From Hippophae tibetana (taxonomy: Eukaryota; Streptophyta; Magnoliopsida; Rosales; Elaeagnaceae): a stretch of DNA of 64,000 nt. Both the position numbers and the translations under genes were made by a program. The notes under the pieces were generated by a model. The model saw only the letters and a program-made list of their open reading frames with translations. It searched no databases and was not told where the DNA came from. Shown here in pieces: positions 38,501 to 49,300 of this stretch (its first letter is position 1; each line of letters opens with the position of its first letter). Where the stretch lies: the NCBI GenBank assembly GCA_037013495.1, contig CM072803.1:17381501-17445500 (forward strand). The letters run 5' to 3'.

Positions 38501-41500
38501 AATGAAAAAAAAATCACAAAATATTTGTTGGTTGTCACAATTTTTTTAAAATTTTATTTTTAAAAACAAAAATAAGTATTTAAATAATTTTCTATTGTAT
38601 TATTATTTTTAAATAATTTCATATTAAATTTCAGTTTTACTATTATTAACGGCTATTATATTATCCCATTTTAATCACTTAGTTAGGAAAATAATAAAAT
38701 TTTAATAGAAAATTTATTAAAATAATATAATTTATCGTTAAATGATAAAAATAAATAAATTAATTGATGTTTATTTTAGTATTATTGATCAGTTGATTAT
38801 TAGTTGATCTTTAAAAATAAATAAATTAATTGATGTTTATTTTATTTACTTATATTCTTGGACATTTTTAATTATTATTGTTTTTGATCATATCATTCTT
38901 CAATTATATGTATGTGTATGTGCGTGTGGCAGATGAACCCTTTGCATTGCGCATAAGTTGTGGAGCCAAAAAAAATGTATACGCAGAAGGAACATTGTGG
39001 TTGAAAGATTTTGGATACACTGGAGGATATTCTGCAAAAGGGGAAGGTACGAATCTTTTCAGCCCTGCATTGAGAACAATTCGACGCTTTCGATATGGCC
39101 AGAAAAGTTGCTACAATATTGATAAAGTACCAGACGGTCTCCATTTACTGAGGATCTACTATGGATGGATACTGGATCCAACAGAGTGTTTTGAAGGAGA
39201 ACCTAGTTTTAACATATTCGTCCAAGGCACTCAAATAATCTCTAAACAACCTCTTTGGTTGTGGCAAAATGATGGATTCGACGAAGCTCTGGTTTCTATT
39301 ACAAATAGTCGTGTCTCTATTTGCATTCATCGTCTTCGCAATGACCGCTTCGATCCAACCCTTCAAGCACTTGAAATTATTCAAATTTATGATGATAAAT
39401 CATATGATCAAGGTGAACGAGGTAGGGAAGTAATGTTTAAAACAGTTAAGCGACTTGATTTTTGTTTAATAGGTGACTTTACATGTAAAGATGAACATTG
39501 GGTCCGATCAAGATATTGGAAGCTTACATATAACTTTGAGGAAGATTGGAATTATCCTCAACATCCAGGAATATTTACTGAGAATAGTATTCATCAGACT
39601 AAAAAAAACCCTAATTTTTATCCAGAAACAATTTACAAATCTGCTTTGGTTAGTACTGAAAAACAAGCTAACTTGTCGTACACAATGATTGTGAATCCCT
39701 CTTTTGACCATTCTATTTGGTTTCACTTTGCGGAGATTGAACCTTCAATTAATGGTTCGGGACAAAGAGTATTTGATATCTTGATAAATGAGGAAACAAT
39801 ATTTGAAGATGTGGACGTAGTGAAAATGACTGGGGATGTTAATACAGCTCTTGTACTCAACTATACTATGCCTGCATTTAAACATGATGGAAGCAATTTG
39901 ACCATAACCATACTGCCGAAGAATGGTAGTAATGCTATAATAAATGCTTTGGAGGTCTTTGAGATTATCCCCATCACTAATATAGCCTCTACTACATTGA
40001 AATCAAGTGGGAAAGGTACGTACACAAATTTTATATATTTTATGTAATTAATAATCAAATTTTGTTTTTCCTTTCTAAACAAGAAATGCTTTTAGTCAAA
40101 ATTTGATGCATATAAAAATTACAAGTCACTTGTATGATTTAATCTAATGGTTTTGTTTTTTTAATTATAAAGAGAATGTAAAATGTCCAAACATCACAAG
40201 TATTTTAAATAAAGGGTTTATAATTACTTTATTATTCCTTAATTTTACATTTAATTAATTATTAATGTGAAGAATATAGAGAGATAAGAAGAAAGAATGA
40301 TTTAATGTTATATTAGTGTGTTTTAGAATATACAGAAAGAATAATTTTTAGGGTTGTAACAAGTGTAGTACAAGTGAAATAGTAAGTGTAGTACAAATAT
40401 AGTACAAGTGAAATAATGGAAGTGTTGTACAAGTGTAGTACAAGTAAAGTAAAAGTGAATTATAATATCAAATATAACTTAACATCCCCCCTCAAACTCA
40501 AGGAGGAAGAGAAACAATCAACTTGAGTTTGGAAACTTATTCTTGAAATTTGACTGGTAGATGAGATTTGGTGAAGATGTCAATTGTTTGATATGTGTAA
40601 GTTATTGATTTGAGACAAACATTGTCTTGAAGAACATGTTGACGACCAAAATGACAATCAATCTCGATATGTTTTCTTCGTTCATGAAATATATTATTGT
40701 GAGGGTAATGGAGCAATGTCAGGAGGAAATAAATCAATAGTTAGGTCATTAAAAAATGAGAGTAAGGTAGCACATGAGACATGAGATGAGAAAATAGAAG
40801 AAAACATTTTATGTTCCCAAAAGATGATATGACGAGAGATGCGTAATCGTTTAGAGATAGGGTCACAACAACGATAGCCTTTGTGTTCTATTCCATACCC
40901 TAAGAAACAACAAAGACGAGCACGAGGTTCCAATTTATTGTGTTCATGAGGGTGAAGAAGAACAAAATAGACTCAACCAAACACTTTGAGCAGTTCATAA
41001 GATGGAGAAGTACTATAGAGACGCTCATAAGGGGATTCATTGTGAATAATAGGCATAGGAACACGATTGATGGTATAAACAACCGTAAGAGCTGCTTCAC
41101 CCCAAAAGCGTTCAGGACAAGAACTATAAATGAGGAGAGTGCGAACAGTATTAAGAATATGTCTTTGTTTTCGCTCAGCTCTTCCATTTTGTTGAGATGT
41201 GCCAGGACAAGAATATTGAGAAAGAATCCCATTTTGTCAAAGAAAATTTAAAAAAATTGTTTCTTTATATTCTATAGCATTATAAGTTCTAAGTACTTTG
41301 ATATTTTGAGAAAATTGGGTTTTAACCATTTGGGCAAAATCATAATAAATTTTGGGTAATTCAGATCTATGTTTCATGAGAAAAATCCATGTGAATCTTG
41401 AATAATCATAAATAAAAATGACAAAGTAAACATATCCCCCTATAGTAGGATGTGGGGATGGACCCCAAAAATTAGAATGAATTAAGTCAAAAGAGGAGAC

Positions 41501-43737
41501 AAAAGTAGAATCATTTTAATTAAAACATAAAACAAGTTGTTTTCCCAATTGACAAGGCAAACAATTTACATAAAACAGATAAATTTTTCATGATTATCAT
41601 TAAAAATAGCAGCAGTGATAGATGAGTTACTATTTTTACCTTAAGCATATTGAGAGAGATTTTGTGAGGAATGTTGAGAGGGATTCCGAAAGCAATCTCT
41701 ATGAAAGTGTCATGGACCCCTCTTATGACAATATATACATACCCGAATGGGACATGTAAGAAGCTAATGATTGAGGTTGTAATAGTAGGTGCAACCTTGA
41801 TGTTTGAAGCCCTCTTTAGAACCTCCTTTAAGGCGATAAAAGGGGTGCCAAGAACAAAATCTGTATGATGAACTTTGAAAACCCCCATCCGAGTTTCTTC
41901 ATAGCGAAGATCGGTCACAGTAGTATCTAAGGATGGAAAAGGACTCTGATAGAGTAAGGAAGCCTGAACAGGTTCAAATCAATCATGGAGAGCCATGAGA
42001 AAAATAACAAGATGCTAATGATTACGGTAAGTTGCAAACATCTCAGTATCAATCTTATTCGTCCAAGTTGGTTCAGAGAGAGCGAGTTGATCCCAAATAG
42101 TATGCATTTCATAGAGAAATTGGTTAATGGTTTGATCAGCCCTTTAGCGTTTGGTATGAAAAGTTGTTTGAAGTTGATATTGGTTGGCCAAATCTATTGT
42201 AGTGAAGCGAGTCTCAAGAAATTCCCAAACTTCTTTGGCAGTGTCAAAACACCCAAATTCACCATGGATGGAGGGTAAGGCGGTGTTACGGAATCAGGTA
42301 ATAGTTTGATGATTTTTACTCTCCCAATCTTCAAGGCGGTCAACAAATAAGGAGTTGTTTTCAGTGGTTTCTTGGATGGGTATAGAGATATCACCAGTTA
42401 TGAAACATCATAGCTTGCGTCCTTTCAATAAAATTTTCATTGCTTGTGCCCAGGCTAGATAGTTAGTATCATCAAGGGTGGTAGAGATTGGTTTTGGGAC
42501 ATCATTTTGATCCATTTTAACGAAATAATAGAGGAAATATAAAGAAAATATATAGAAACAATATAAATGAGATATCCTTAAAAATGAAAATAGGAGTTGA
42601 AAACAAGCCTGGAATAGGGTTGAGATGAGTCGGGTTGGAGTGAGCCGAGTTGAAGTGAGCAGGGTTGGAGTGAGCCGGGTTGAGGTGAGATGGGTTGGAG
42701 TGAGCCGGGTTGAGGTGAGCTAGGTTGGAGTGAGCTGGGTTGAGGTGAGCTAGGTTGGAGTGAGCTGGGTTGAGGTGAGCTGAGTTAGGGTGGACCGGGT
42801 TGAGGTGAGCCAGGTTAGGGTGGACCGGGTTGAGGTGAGCGAGGTTGGAGTGAGCTGGGTTGAGGTGAGCTGAGTTGGGGTGGACCGGGTTGAGGTGAGC
42901 CAGGTTGGAGTGAGCTGGGTTGAGGTGAGCTGAGTTGGGGTGGACCAAGTTGAGGTGAGCCAGGTTGGAGTGAGCTAGGTTAAGGTGAGCTGAGTTGGGG
43001 TGGACCGGGTTGAGAGTGAACCGAGTTGGGGTGAGCCGGGTTGACTGTAATGAAGAGATGCGAAATTTTGATATAAATTCTAGAGGTATATGAGAGACTC
43101 TGATACCATGTGAAGAGTATAGAGAGATAAGAAGAAAGAATGATTTAATGTTGTATTGATGTGTTTTAGAATGTACATAAAGAGCCCTATTTATAGGGTT
43201 GTAACAAGTGTACTACAAATAAAATAGTAGAAATATAGTACACGTGAAATAGTAATAATGTAATACAAGTGAAATATAAGTAAATTATAATATCAAATAT
43301 AACTTAACAATTAATGCAGTTAATTAACTTGTATAACAACTAAATATAAGTAACACTAATATTTTTAGAACATGTATGAGCTAGATTTTTATTTATTTTT
43401 AACTAGAAGCTGGTTCAATAACAAAACCATACACAACATATATAATAATGTTTTAAAAGGCATAGATTCCAATACATGTATATATGTTAACCCAACAACA
43501 TAGCACGAGCCTTTGTAATGTTTTATCAACAATGATATCATCTATTGGCTTAATAATTCTCTTTTTCTTTCTGAAAAGTAAATGTACGTAGCTTAGTTTT
43601 TTTTAATGAAATATAAATTGTTTCTATTTTTTTAAATTATTGATATTCAATTTATTTTCCTTTCAGCGAAGAGTTTGAATCCAAAAGAAAATAATGGAAG
43701 GTCAAGTGCTTCTACAGCTTTGGTTAGGGTGGGGTAA
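31600..43737 (+). CDS. Malectin-like domain secreted protein, RLP4-related, truncated before LRRs (copy A)
   Basis: Three exons: 31600-31657, 38933-40015 and 43667-43737. All junctions are GT-AG and phase 1, giving 403 residues. Residues 1-18 (MSFLLFLILFSFAISCAQ) are a signal peptide. Residues 20-375 are a two-lobed malectin-like (di-glucose-binding) region: DEPFALRISCGA, CYNIDKVPDGLHLLRIYYG, YTMIVNPSFDHSIWFHFAEI, RVFDILIN and NALEVFEI. N-glycosylation sequons (NLS, NGS, NYT, NLT, NGS) suit an apoplastic protein. The pattern is that of Arabidopsis RLP4 (At1g28340) and its relatives, which continue into LRRs and a membrane helix. Here exon 3 adds only 22 codons ending VRVG then TAA, so no LRR, helix or kinase is made. 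Intron 1 is 7.3 kb and holds an antisense copia element; intron 2 holds another. It may be a secreted decoy-like protein or a decaying gene. Exon 3 is assigned from splice sites and its conservation in copy B. Confidence 0.8.
32493..32526. repeat. (TA)n microsatellite in intron 1 of copy A
   Basis: Uninterrupted TA run. Copy B does not have it at the matching position (near 51505), so it expanded in A or shrank in B. Confidence 0.9.
33030..38180 (-). mobile_element. Decayed Ty1/copia element in malectin-gene intron 1 (copy A)
   Basis: On the minus strand, from high to low coordinates, broken frames give gag (about 38190-37350: FSIKIDNLNYL, EAFVARQWL, IREFVSERDLLLYGL), then a pre-integrase and integrase zone (about 37070-36245: GHNTWLLDLFVTHH, VWHNHLAHSSIHVL, YVDLWFSL, LIIDDFSHFMLIF), then RT and RNase H remnants down to about 33100. 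A weakened primer-binding-site-like tgatattagaacc is at about 38140-38152. Most of the 5' LTR seems lost. The same element occurs in copy B at 51975-56640, so it inserted before the duplication. It is antisense to the host gene and not functional. Confidence 0.8.
34744..35165 (+). repeat. Short direct repeats around a PBS-like core (TRIM-like), copy A only
   Basis: Two direct repeats of about 180 bp (from tgatgtgatccatcatttag at 34744 and tgatgtaatccatcatttag at about 34993) flank a core with tttggtatcagagcttgg. That core matches the initiator-Met tRNA primer-binding site. This is the plan of a TRIM (terminal-repeat retrotransposon in miniature). The core also has ggtttgaatcccg, which looks like a tRNA B box, so a tRNA-derived SINE fragment is an alternative. 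The larger block around it (about 34680-35430) is absent from copy B. Confidence 0.4.
40266..43309 (-). mobile_element. Internally deleted Ty1/copia element in intron 2 of copy A
   Basis: Complete ends are visible. LTRs are 40266-40484 and 43109-43309 (both TGTGAAGA ... CTTAACA), flanked by a 5-bp duplication attaa (40261-40265 and 43310-43314). The minus-strand primer-binding site tggtatcaga is at 43099-43108 and the polypurine tract (gaggggg) at about 40485-40495. On the minus strand gag starts at 42515 (MDQNDVPKPIS, LDDTNYLAWAQAMK) and runs with breaks to about 41600. Integrase remnants follow (about 41240-40690, with RARLCCFLGYG and ISRHIIFWEHK). Then the sequence jumps to an RNase H tail (ERRKHIEIDCHF, DIFTKSHL), so most of RT is deleted. 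The LTRs differ at many positions and by 18 bp in length, so the insertion is not recent. Not autonomous. Confidence 0.9.
42627..43046. repeat. 15-bp minisatellite, about 28 units, in the copia leader
   Basis: Units of 15 bp of the form gagcygggttgaggt / gagctaggttggagt / ggaccgggttgaggt follow each other without a break, with 30-bp and 60-bp higher-order alternation (gagct... with ggacc...). The array lies between the primer-binding site and the gag start codon of the intron-2 copia element. Because the unit is a multiple of three, the minus strand stays open and would read as repeated Asn-Pro/Leu-x-His pentapeptides; this frame differs from that of gag. Confidence 0.9.
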
Positions 43738-43739
43738 TA

Positions 43740-45770
43740 ATTTACACAATAGTATCTACTTGTTACATGGCAATAAATTATTGACCATATAATATCATTT
43801 AAATTAATGTTAAATCAAAGAGAGAGAAATTTAGAGTTGATTTTAAAGTGGTTACTTTGTAGGTGGTCTAAAAAGTTTATTTATATTGAAATTCATTCGA
43901 AGATAAAAATAATTTTCTATAATTTTAAAAAATAGTAGCTCAAATTTGATAACTTTAATAAAAATATATTTTATTTTATTATTTATTAGGTAGGACACTA
44001 TAAACCTACTATTTTTTAAAAAACAAGTTATATAAATTTATTTTATAAAGTTAAATGGACTTATGTCATACTAGAAAAAAAAATGTTGTAACACAAGTTA
44101 ATTACATTTACACCATTTAAAATCACTACTTATATAACAAATCAAAGATGAATTTTTATATTATGATCAAAATATATAATTATATCATAATTAAGTATAA
44201 ATTTTTGAACTTAATTAAAAATTAATTATTTAATTTCTAAACATAAAATACTCATTTTCTAATTAAAAAAAATACTAAACTTATGAATAAAGTTAAATAT
44301 TATGAATAAGTGTAAATTAAAAATAAACAAATACTTATAAAATTTGAGTAAAATATATTCACTCATAGAATCAAACAAATTAATTTTTTTTATAATAAGT
44401 ATTATTTATATTAAAACTCAATAAATTATTAAATTGTTTTTAAATTAAACAATTGACATTAATATTATTAATTTTAAATGAAAAGAATTTAATCTCCAAA
44501 TATTAATTTAAAAATATCAATATTTAATTTTTATTGACAAAAAAAACATAATAAAAAAATAATTATAAATAAAAATAATTTATATATAGAAAAGTAAGTC
44601 TCACGTTATACACTGCAAACAACTACAAAATGAAAAGAAAAGGGTTTTCAAAGAGTAGAACCTATGAATCCTTAAAATTGTAAGAAATCCTCTCAAAACC
44701 CACCCAATTGTTACTAAATAAGATCATGGGAATGAGTTATATATGGAGATAGTAGTTGGGTTCGAAAATGAGTTCTGGTTTGGTGGTGATTCACGCTGGC
44801 TTTTAGTGGTTCACGTTAGCTTCTTATAATTCACCTGGTTTTGGTGGGAGATATAAAAATTTGATGAAATATGAGAATGGCAGTACGACTCAGCTTGTAA
44901 ATTTCTTTTTTTAGATACTTATTACTTTAATGGTAAAAATTTTACTTTTACCCAATTAAATATTTTTTCCAATAAAATTAGCCATAAAATTTCGTATCAA
45001 AGATTTTTTTAGGAAGATGTTCACACATTTATTTATATTAAAATGATCAAATTTTAAGTTTCATCATTTTAATTTTAATTTAAAACATATTTAAATATTT
45101 ATTCATATTCAACGGGATTTTAAATCACATCATATAAAACTTACTATAAATTTTTATTACTAAGTTCGACTATAAAATTATTTGAGCTTGGAGTGAGTCA
45201 AACTTATTTAAGACTAATCGTTCTTTAAGTAATGTTGGATCATGCCCACTTATTTGTGTTTTTATTGAGATCATGCTAAATTTACTTCATTTTTTTTTTT
45301 GTATATAATTAACATGGATAGATATTTTATTAGGTCCTAAATCTTTTGTATTAGGATATTTCACTATCATACCACATATAAAAAATGTTATTGAACATAG
45401 TTTATTATGCACTGTTACCTTTTCATGCACAATGGTTCTCACACCAACACCAAATATAAAAGAATTTATTGAACTTGGTTTATTATGCACTTTACCTTTT
45501 CATGCACAATGGTTCTCACACCAACACCAAATATAAGATAAATACATGTTATTCATCCCCTTGATATGACCATTTTCATAAGTTTCTTTACTTTATTCTT
45601 CTAAGCACTATTTTATTTTTATCAAGTTCTAAACACTCTTTGAATGATAGATGCAACAAGTATAAGTGTCCCTTTGCATTTGAGAAATAAAATATTGAAT
45701 AATTGGTTGATATATAACAAGACTAAACAAGGGCATTACTGAAAGTTCATAATCCTTTTCTTGAAATATT
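43740..45770. other. AT-rich intergenic DNA between copy A and the protease pseudogene
   Basis: Past the end of the duplicated tract (43903) the sequence is AT-rich with no supported coding frame. I looked for leucine-rich-repeat or transmembrane exons that could extend the malectin gene and saw none. A less AT-rich patch is at 44640-44890 but has no open frame. Confidence 0.5.
45391..45540. repeat. 78-bp tandem duplication upstream of the protease pseudogene
   Basis: A block starting ttgaacatagtttattatgc (45391) is repeated from 45469 (ttgaacttggtttattatgc) with the same continuation (cttttcatgcacaatgg, ctcacaccaacaccaaat). Only a few mismatches and a short indel separate the two, so it is fairly young. 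It lies 240 bp before the protease ATG, in its former promoter region. Confidence 0.85.
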
Positions 45771-45777
45771 ATCATCC

Positions 45778-46994
45778 ATGGATATTCTTCTATGCCTTCT
45801 TTTCATTTTTTCTCTTTCTTCTACCAAAATTTCCCACATTTCATGTAACTCTTCTACCTTAGTTATGAAGCTTTCTGTTCATAATTATACTTTTCCAGAC
45901 GAGGTTAGTAATTTCGAAATAGATCAAATAACAGATACAAACTATCAATTGTACTTGGATCTTTCTATCGGAAATCCACCTAGCCAGCAAATCTTGTTGA
46001 TAGATACTGCAGCAATTTAATATGGGTTCAATGCGGTGATTGTGATGGCTGCAAGAGTGGGACAAAATTTTATACCTCAAAATCATCAACTTACACAAGG
46101 TTGTTATGTAGGGATAATAGGTGTCCGATACGTAGATGTGGCATAGACGAAAATTGTTCATTTTCTCAAGGATATTCAAAAGGCCCATATGTAAATGGAT
46201 TTTTAGGGGTTGATGACTTCGAATTTGAGGCAAATATTAGGAAGCCATATGTGGTGAATGAGTTGTTGTTTGGATGTAGCAATGGAACCATTAAGAGATA
46301 TGGTCTTGACAAAGAAAGTGGTGGAGTCTTAGGACTTGGTGGAAGATCAGAACTTGTGGAATTATTTGGATCAAAATTTTCTATTTGTATTGGGAGTTTT
46401 ATCTTTTGAGAATACAGTAGGCATTATATTATATTAGGGGATGACGCAATGTTATATGGACCTTCAGTACCTCTATTGGAATCATTTAGTGGGCATTACT
46501 TTGCATCATTGAAAAGCATGTCGATAGGATATAACGATTATAAGCACAAATTATTCGATCAATATGTAGATGTTCCTGCAATATTTGACACTGGAGCACA
46601 AGTTTTGCGTTTACCACAGAAAATTTATAATTCCTTTACTGCAATAGTTGAAAAATTCATGCAAGAGGGTTTTGTACGAGTACTACAAAATGTTGGAATT
46701 TGCTACGAGGGTGTACTGAAAAAAGATCTCCCAAGAAGATTTCCAGAACTTGTATTCCGTTTTGAGAATGAAGTTAATATATTGGCACAATCAACTAGCA
46801 TTTTTAGACAACAACATGCTGGCGGAGATCGTGTAGTTTGTTTGAATGTATCTCCATGGGATGGCCATGAGATAATAATTGGTCTTGCCACCATGCAAAA
46901 TTATAATATTGGGTTTGACATATCGAATGGAAAATTACACTTCCTTTCCTTTACTTGTGCAACAATTGTAGAAAAAATATTTGTTAAATATTAG
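45778..46994 (+). pseudogene. A1-family (nepenthesin/CDR1-like) aspartic protease pseudogene
   Basis: Plant aspartic proteases of this family are secreted endopeptidases with two catalytic Asp motifs. The intronless frame starts at 45778 with a signal peptide (MDILLCLLFIFSLSS) and a prosegment, and reaches YLDLSIGNPPSQQILLIDT, the lead-in to the first active site. There a 1-base deletion at about 46009 destroys the DTGS motif and ends the frame at 46018-46020. The next frame continues the protein (LLCRDNRCPI, FGCSNGTIKRYG, GGVLGLGGRSELV) until an in-frame TGA at 46407-46409. It then resumes in the same frame through the second active site (AIFDTGAQVLRLP) to a normal end at 46992-46994. Total length (about 405 residues) fits the family. 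One frameshift and one nonsense mutation with otherwise well-kept motifs point to fairly recent loss. Confidence 0.85.
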
Positions 46995-47259
46995 GTGAAG
47001 TTTTTTTTTTTAAAGAAACTCTCTTTGAGATTCTACAAAGAAAAAACTCCAAGTGCATGTCCTAAATTATAATACTATAGGCAAGAATCTTTGGAATCAA
47101 TGGCCATGTTATCATTTTCTTATATTATGAAACTAATCCTATATATATATATATACAAAGCAAACAAAATGTTGACTGTTTATACTATTGTTTCCTGTTA
47201 TGTATAGCTTCCTAGTATTAAATAATTGTTTGCCTAATATTTATTAAAGAAATGCTTTC

Positions 47260-47635
47260 CACTTTTGTGTTCCATTGTAGCTTAGTGTGTGCCATTATAC
47301 CTTAGCAGTTTCATAGTGTTCACATTGTAACTACCACCCATGTAGTGTCGCGACCTTCTGTTATGCAGCAGCTATTAGTATGTGTGCATAACTATCTTGG
47401 ACTTATATATTATAGTGCCTTGTATGAGCACTTATTGATTATCAATCATTAACTCAATTGAAAGAATATCTTTCATTTTTATTTATGCTATAAGAGCTTG
47501 CAATATCCAAAGGATCTGTGAAACTCTTTAACAATAGAGTCACCAAATGCAGGTAATTCTTTTAGAGGAGAAGACTCACAATCTCAATCTTTCTTTTCTC
47601 TGGTTTCATCACCGGCCGAGCCGAGTCAAGTGTGT
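47260..47635 (+). mobile_element. Truncated copia 5' end (LTR plus PBS-like site) at the edge of copy B
   Basis: The stretch ends with tttcatttttatttatgctataagagcttgc (about 47472-47500), which resembles the usual LTR end followed by a degraded tggtatcagagc primer-binding site, then a leader-like tract (ctcaatctttcttttctctgg). It is cut off at 47635, exactly where copy B begins. The upstream LTR limit is unclear. Confidence 0.4.
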
Positions 47636-48460
47636 GTTGGTATTTAGATCTAATTAGGATTTTTTTATTTTTAGATTAATATTCTTCTTATTTTTTTTAA
47701 GGGAATGTTTGTTTTTATTTAATTATGGATTTTAATCTAAGCATGTATGGTTATTTTTAACTATGACAATTTAGCTTTGTCATCATAATTGTTTAGATTA
47801 TATATATGAATTGTTTTTACACTTAATTATATGAAGATTATTTATTGATTCAAGGTTTGTTATAAGATTTATTTATGAGTAATTTATTGGGCATTTATCC
47901 TTCATAATAGATTAAAAATTTGAGAATTATATTTTAGATATATCATCTAGATTTAATTTGGACAACTTAAATAAAAGTTTAAATTGATGACTTGATCATT
48001 ACATTGATTTAAATGGTTTACTATTTTCTTAAACACAATTTAATCAATTAGTCAAACATACTGATAATAGGATATTAGTTGGTTTAATTAACAAAGAAAA
48101 TGATTCCGATCATCGGACTTTTTATATTTTAAAAGAAAAACAAATAATTTAACTTTATATTTTAATTAACCTAATTCTTTCTAAGCAAGTATGGTTGATT
48201 AGAGAAACATTCCATAAATCCTAAATTGATTTTTTCGACTATCTTGATTTTGTTATAAGTTGAGTCTATATTTAATTATTTATTATTATTGTAGGATTTT
48301 CAAACCAAATCATGGTGATAAAGTATTAGGTTTTATTTTTTGTTTATCATTTGTTTAAGTTTTTAAGAAGAGTAAAAAATAATATAAAATCAATGTAATT
48401 CCTCGAGAGTATATTTGTCACTAATATTTTGAAATAAATATTTTACATAAGATCTCTTAT

Positions 48461-49300
48461 GCTCTTTTTTGGCAGGCGACCTCGTACAAATTCTTCCATC
48501 CTTGGTTTATGAAAAATCGTAATGGCAACTGACCTTCACTCACATATTGGTAACTTATAGAAATGGACAGCTATAAATGATTGTCGATTTGAAGACAGAG
48601 ATAACCTATGAGCTATATATTTGTCACAATTAGGTGGTTTATTCGAGATGTGGGAATTTTATAGCGTGAATTCATGTGAAACACAATAAATGATCTGCAG
48701 ATGGATAAAGGTTAATACAGATGGTGTTGTTTTTGTGTCGAGAGGGTTATTTGAATGTATGGGTATTTTTTAAACATCAAGATGCTTCATTAATGAAGTT
48801 TATTTATCCCACTTGGGGTCTCATATGCTTTTAAGGAAGAACTAGTGACGACCATTCATATGTGATGTATGCTACCTCTTTTGAGTGGTAGAAACTTTAG
48901 TTGGAGTCAAACTCTGTTTATGTTGACTCTTTTACAAGCATGATCACTTTTGGTGTTGTGGAGCTACTTAGTTGATTGCTTGGAGAAAATTGTTTGCATA
49001 GAGTTCTACTTTGCTCATATTTATAAAAAAAGTAATGTTATAATTGATAATATAATCGCTAAGGCTACTAGTATTTATAATGTGACTTGGTGATGATATG
49101 TCTCATTATTCGTTAATTTTTTTATTTATTTAGATACTAACAACAAGTCGAATTATAGGTTTTGTTGAGATTCAATTTATATATCTTTTTTCTCAATTTA
49201 ATAATATTCGGGCTAGATGAGGAAGGTGCGGCAGAGGCGTCAACTTAGTTAGAGTGTCTCGATATACTTATCAAGTCTATCATTTACAATCTTTCATTAA
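48461..49300 (+). mobile_element. LINE remnant, RNase H part (copy B)
   Basis: Counterpart of 29313-30180 with broken RNase H-like reading (RWIKVNTDGVVF, then an ESDS-like and an iykesN-like region). It ends in gatgaggaaggtgcggcagagg. Non-coding debris. Confidence 0.65.

Larger units (their letters stand above)
28466..43903 (+). repeat. Large segmental duplication, copy A
   Basis: From tgttggtatttagatcta at 28466 onward, the order of segments equals copy B (47636-59797): LTR part, LINE RNase H remnant, PBS/LTR remnant, malectin-gene exon 1, antisense copia, exon 2, exon 3 and the tract ending near ttgaaattcatt (43903). Upstream of 28466 and 47636 the two copies are unrelated. Copy A has extra material at 34.7-35.4 kb and a 3.5-kb longer intron 2. 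Confidence 0.9.

Noticed and set aside
31658..38932. Possibility that exon 1 is a chance match and the malectin gene starts with the ATG at 38878
   Set aside because: The upstream ATG frame reads through an intron-like tract with a perfect acceptor (gtgtggcag). Using exon 1 instead gives a proper signal peptide joined in phase to DEPFALR in both copies.
42517..42948. Minus-strand open frame with Asn-Pro/Leu-x-His pentapeptide repeats
   Set aside because: It is open only because the underlying 15-bp minisatellite is a multiple of three and lacks stops. It lies in the leader of a retroelement in a frame different from gag.
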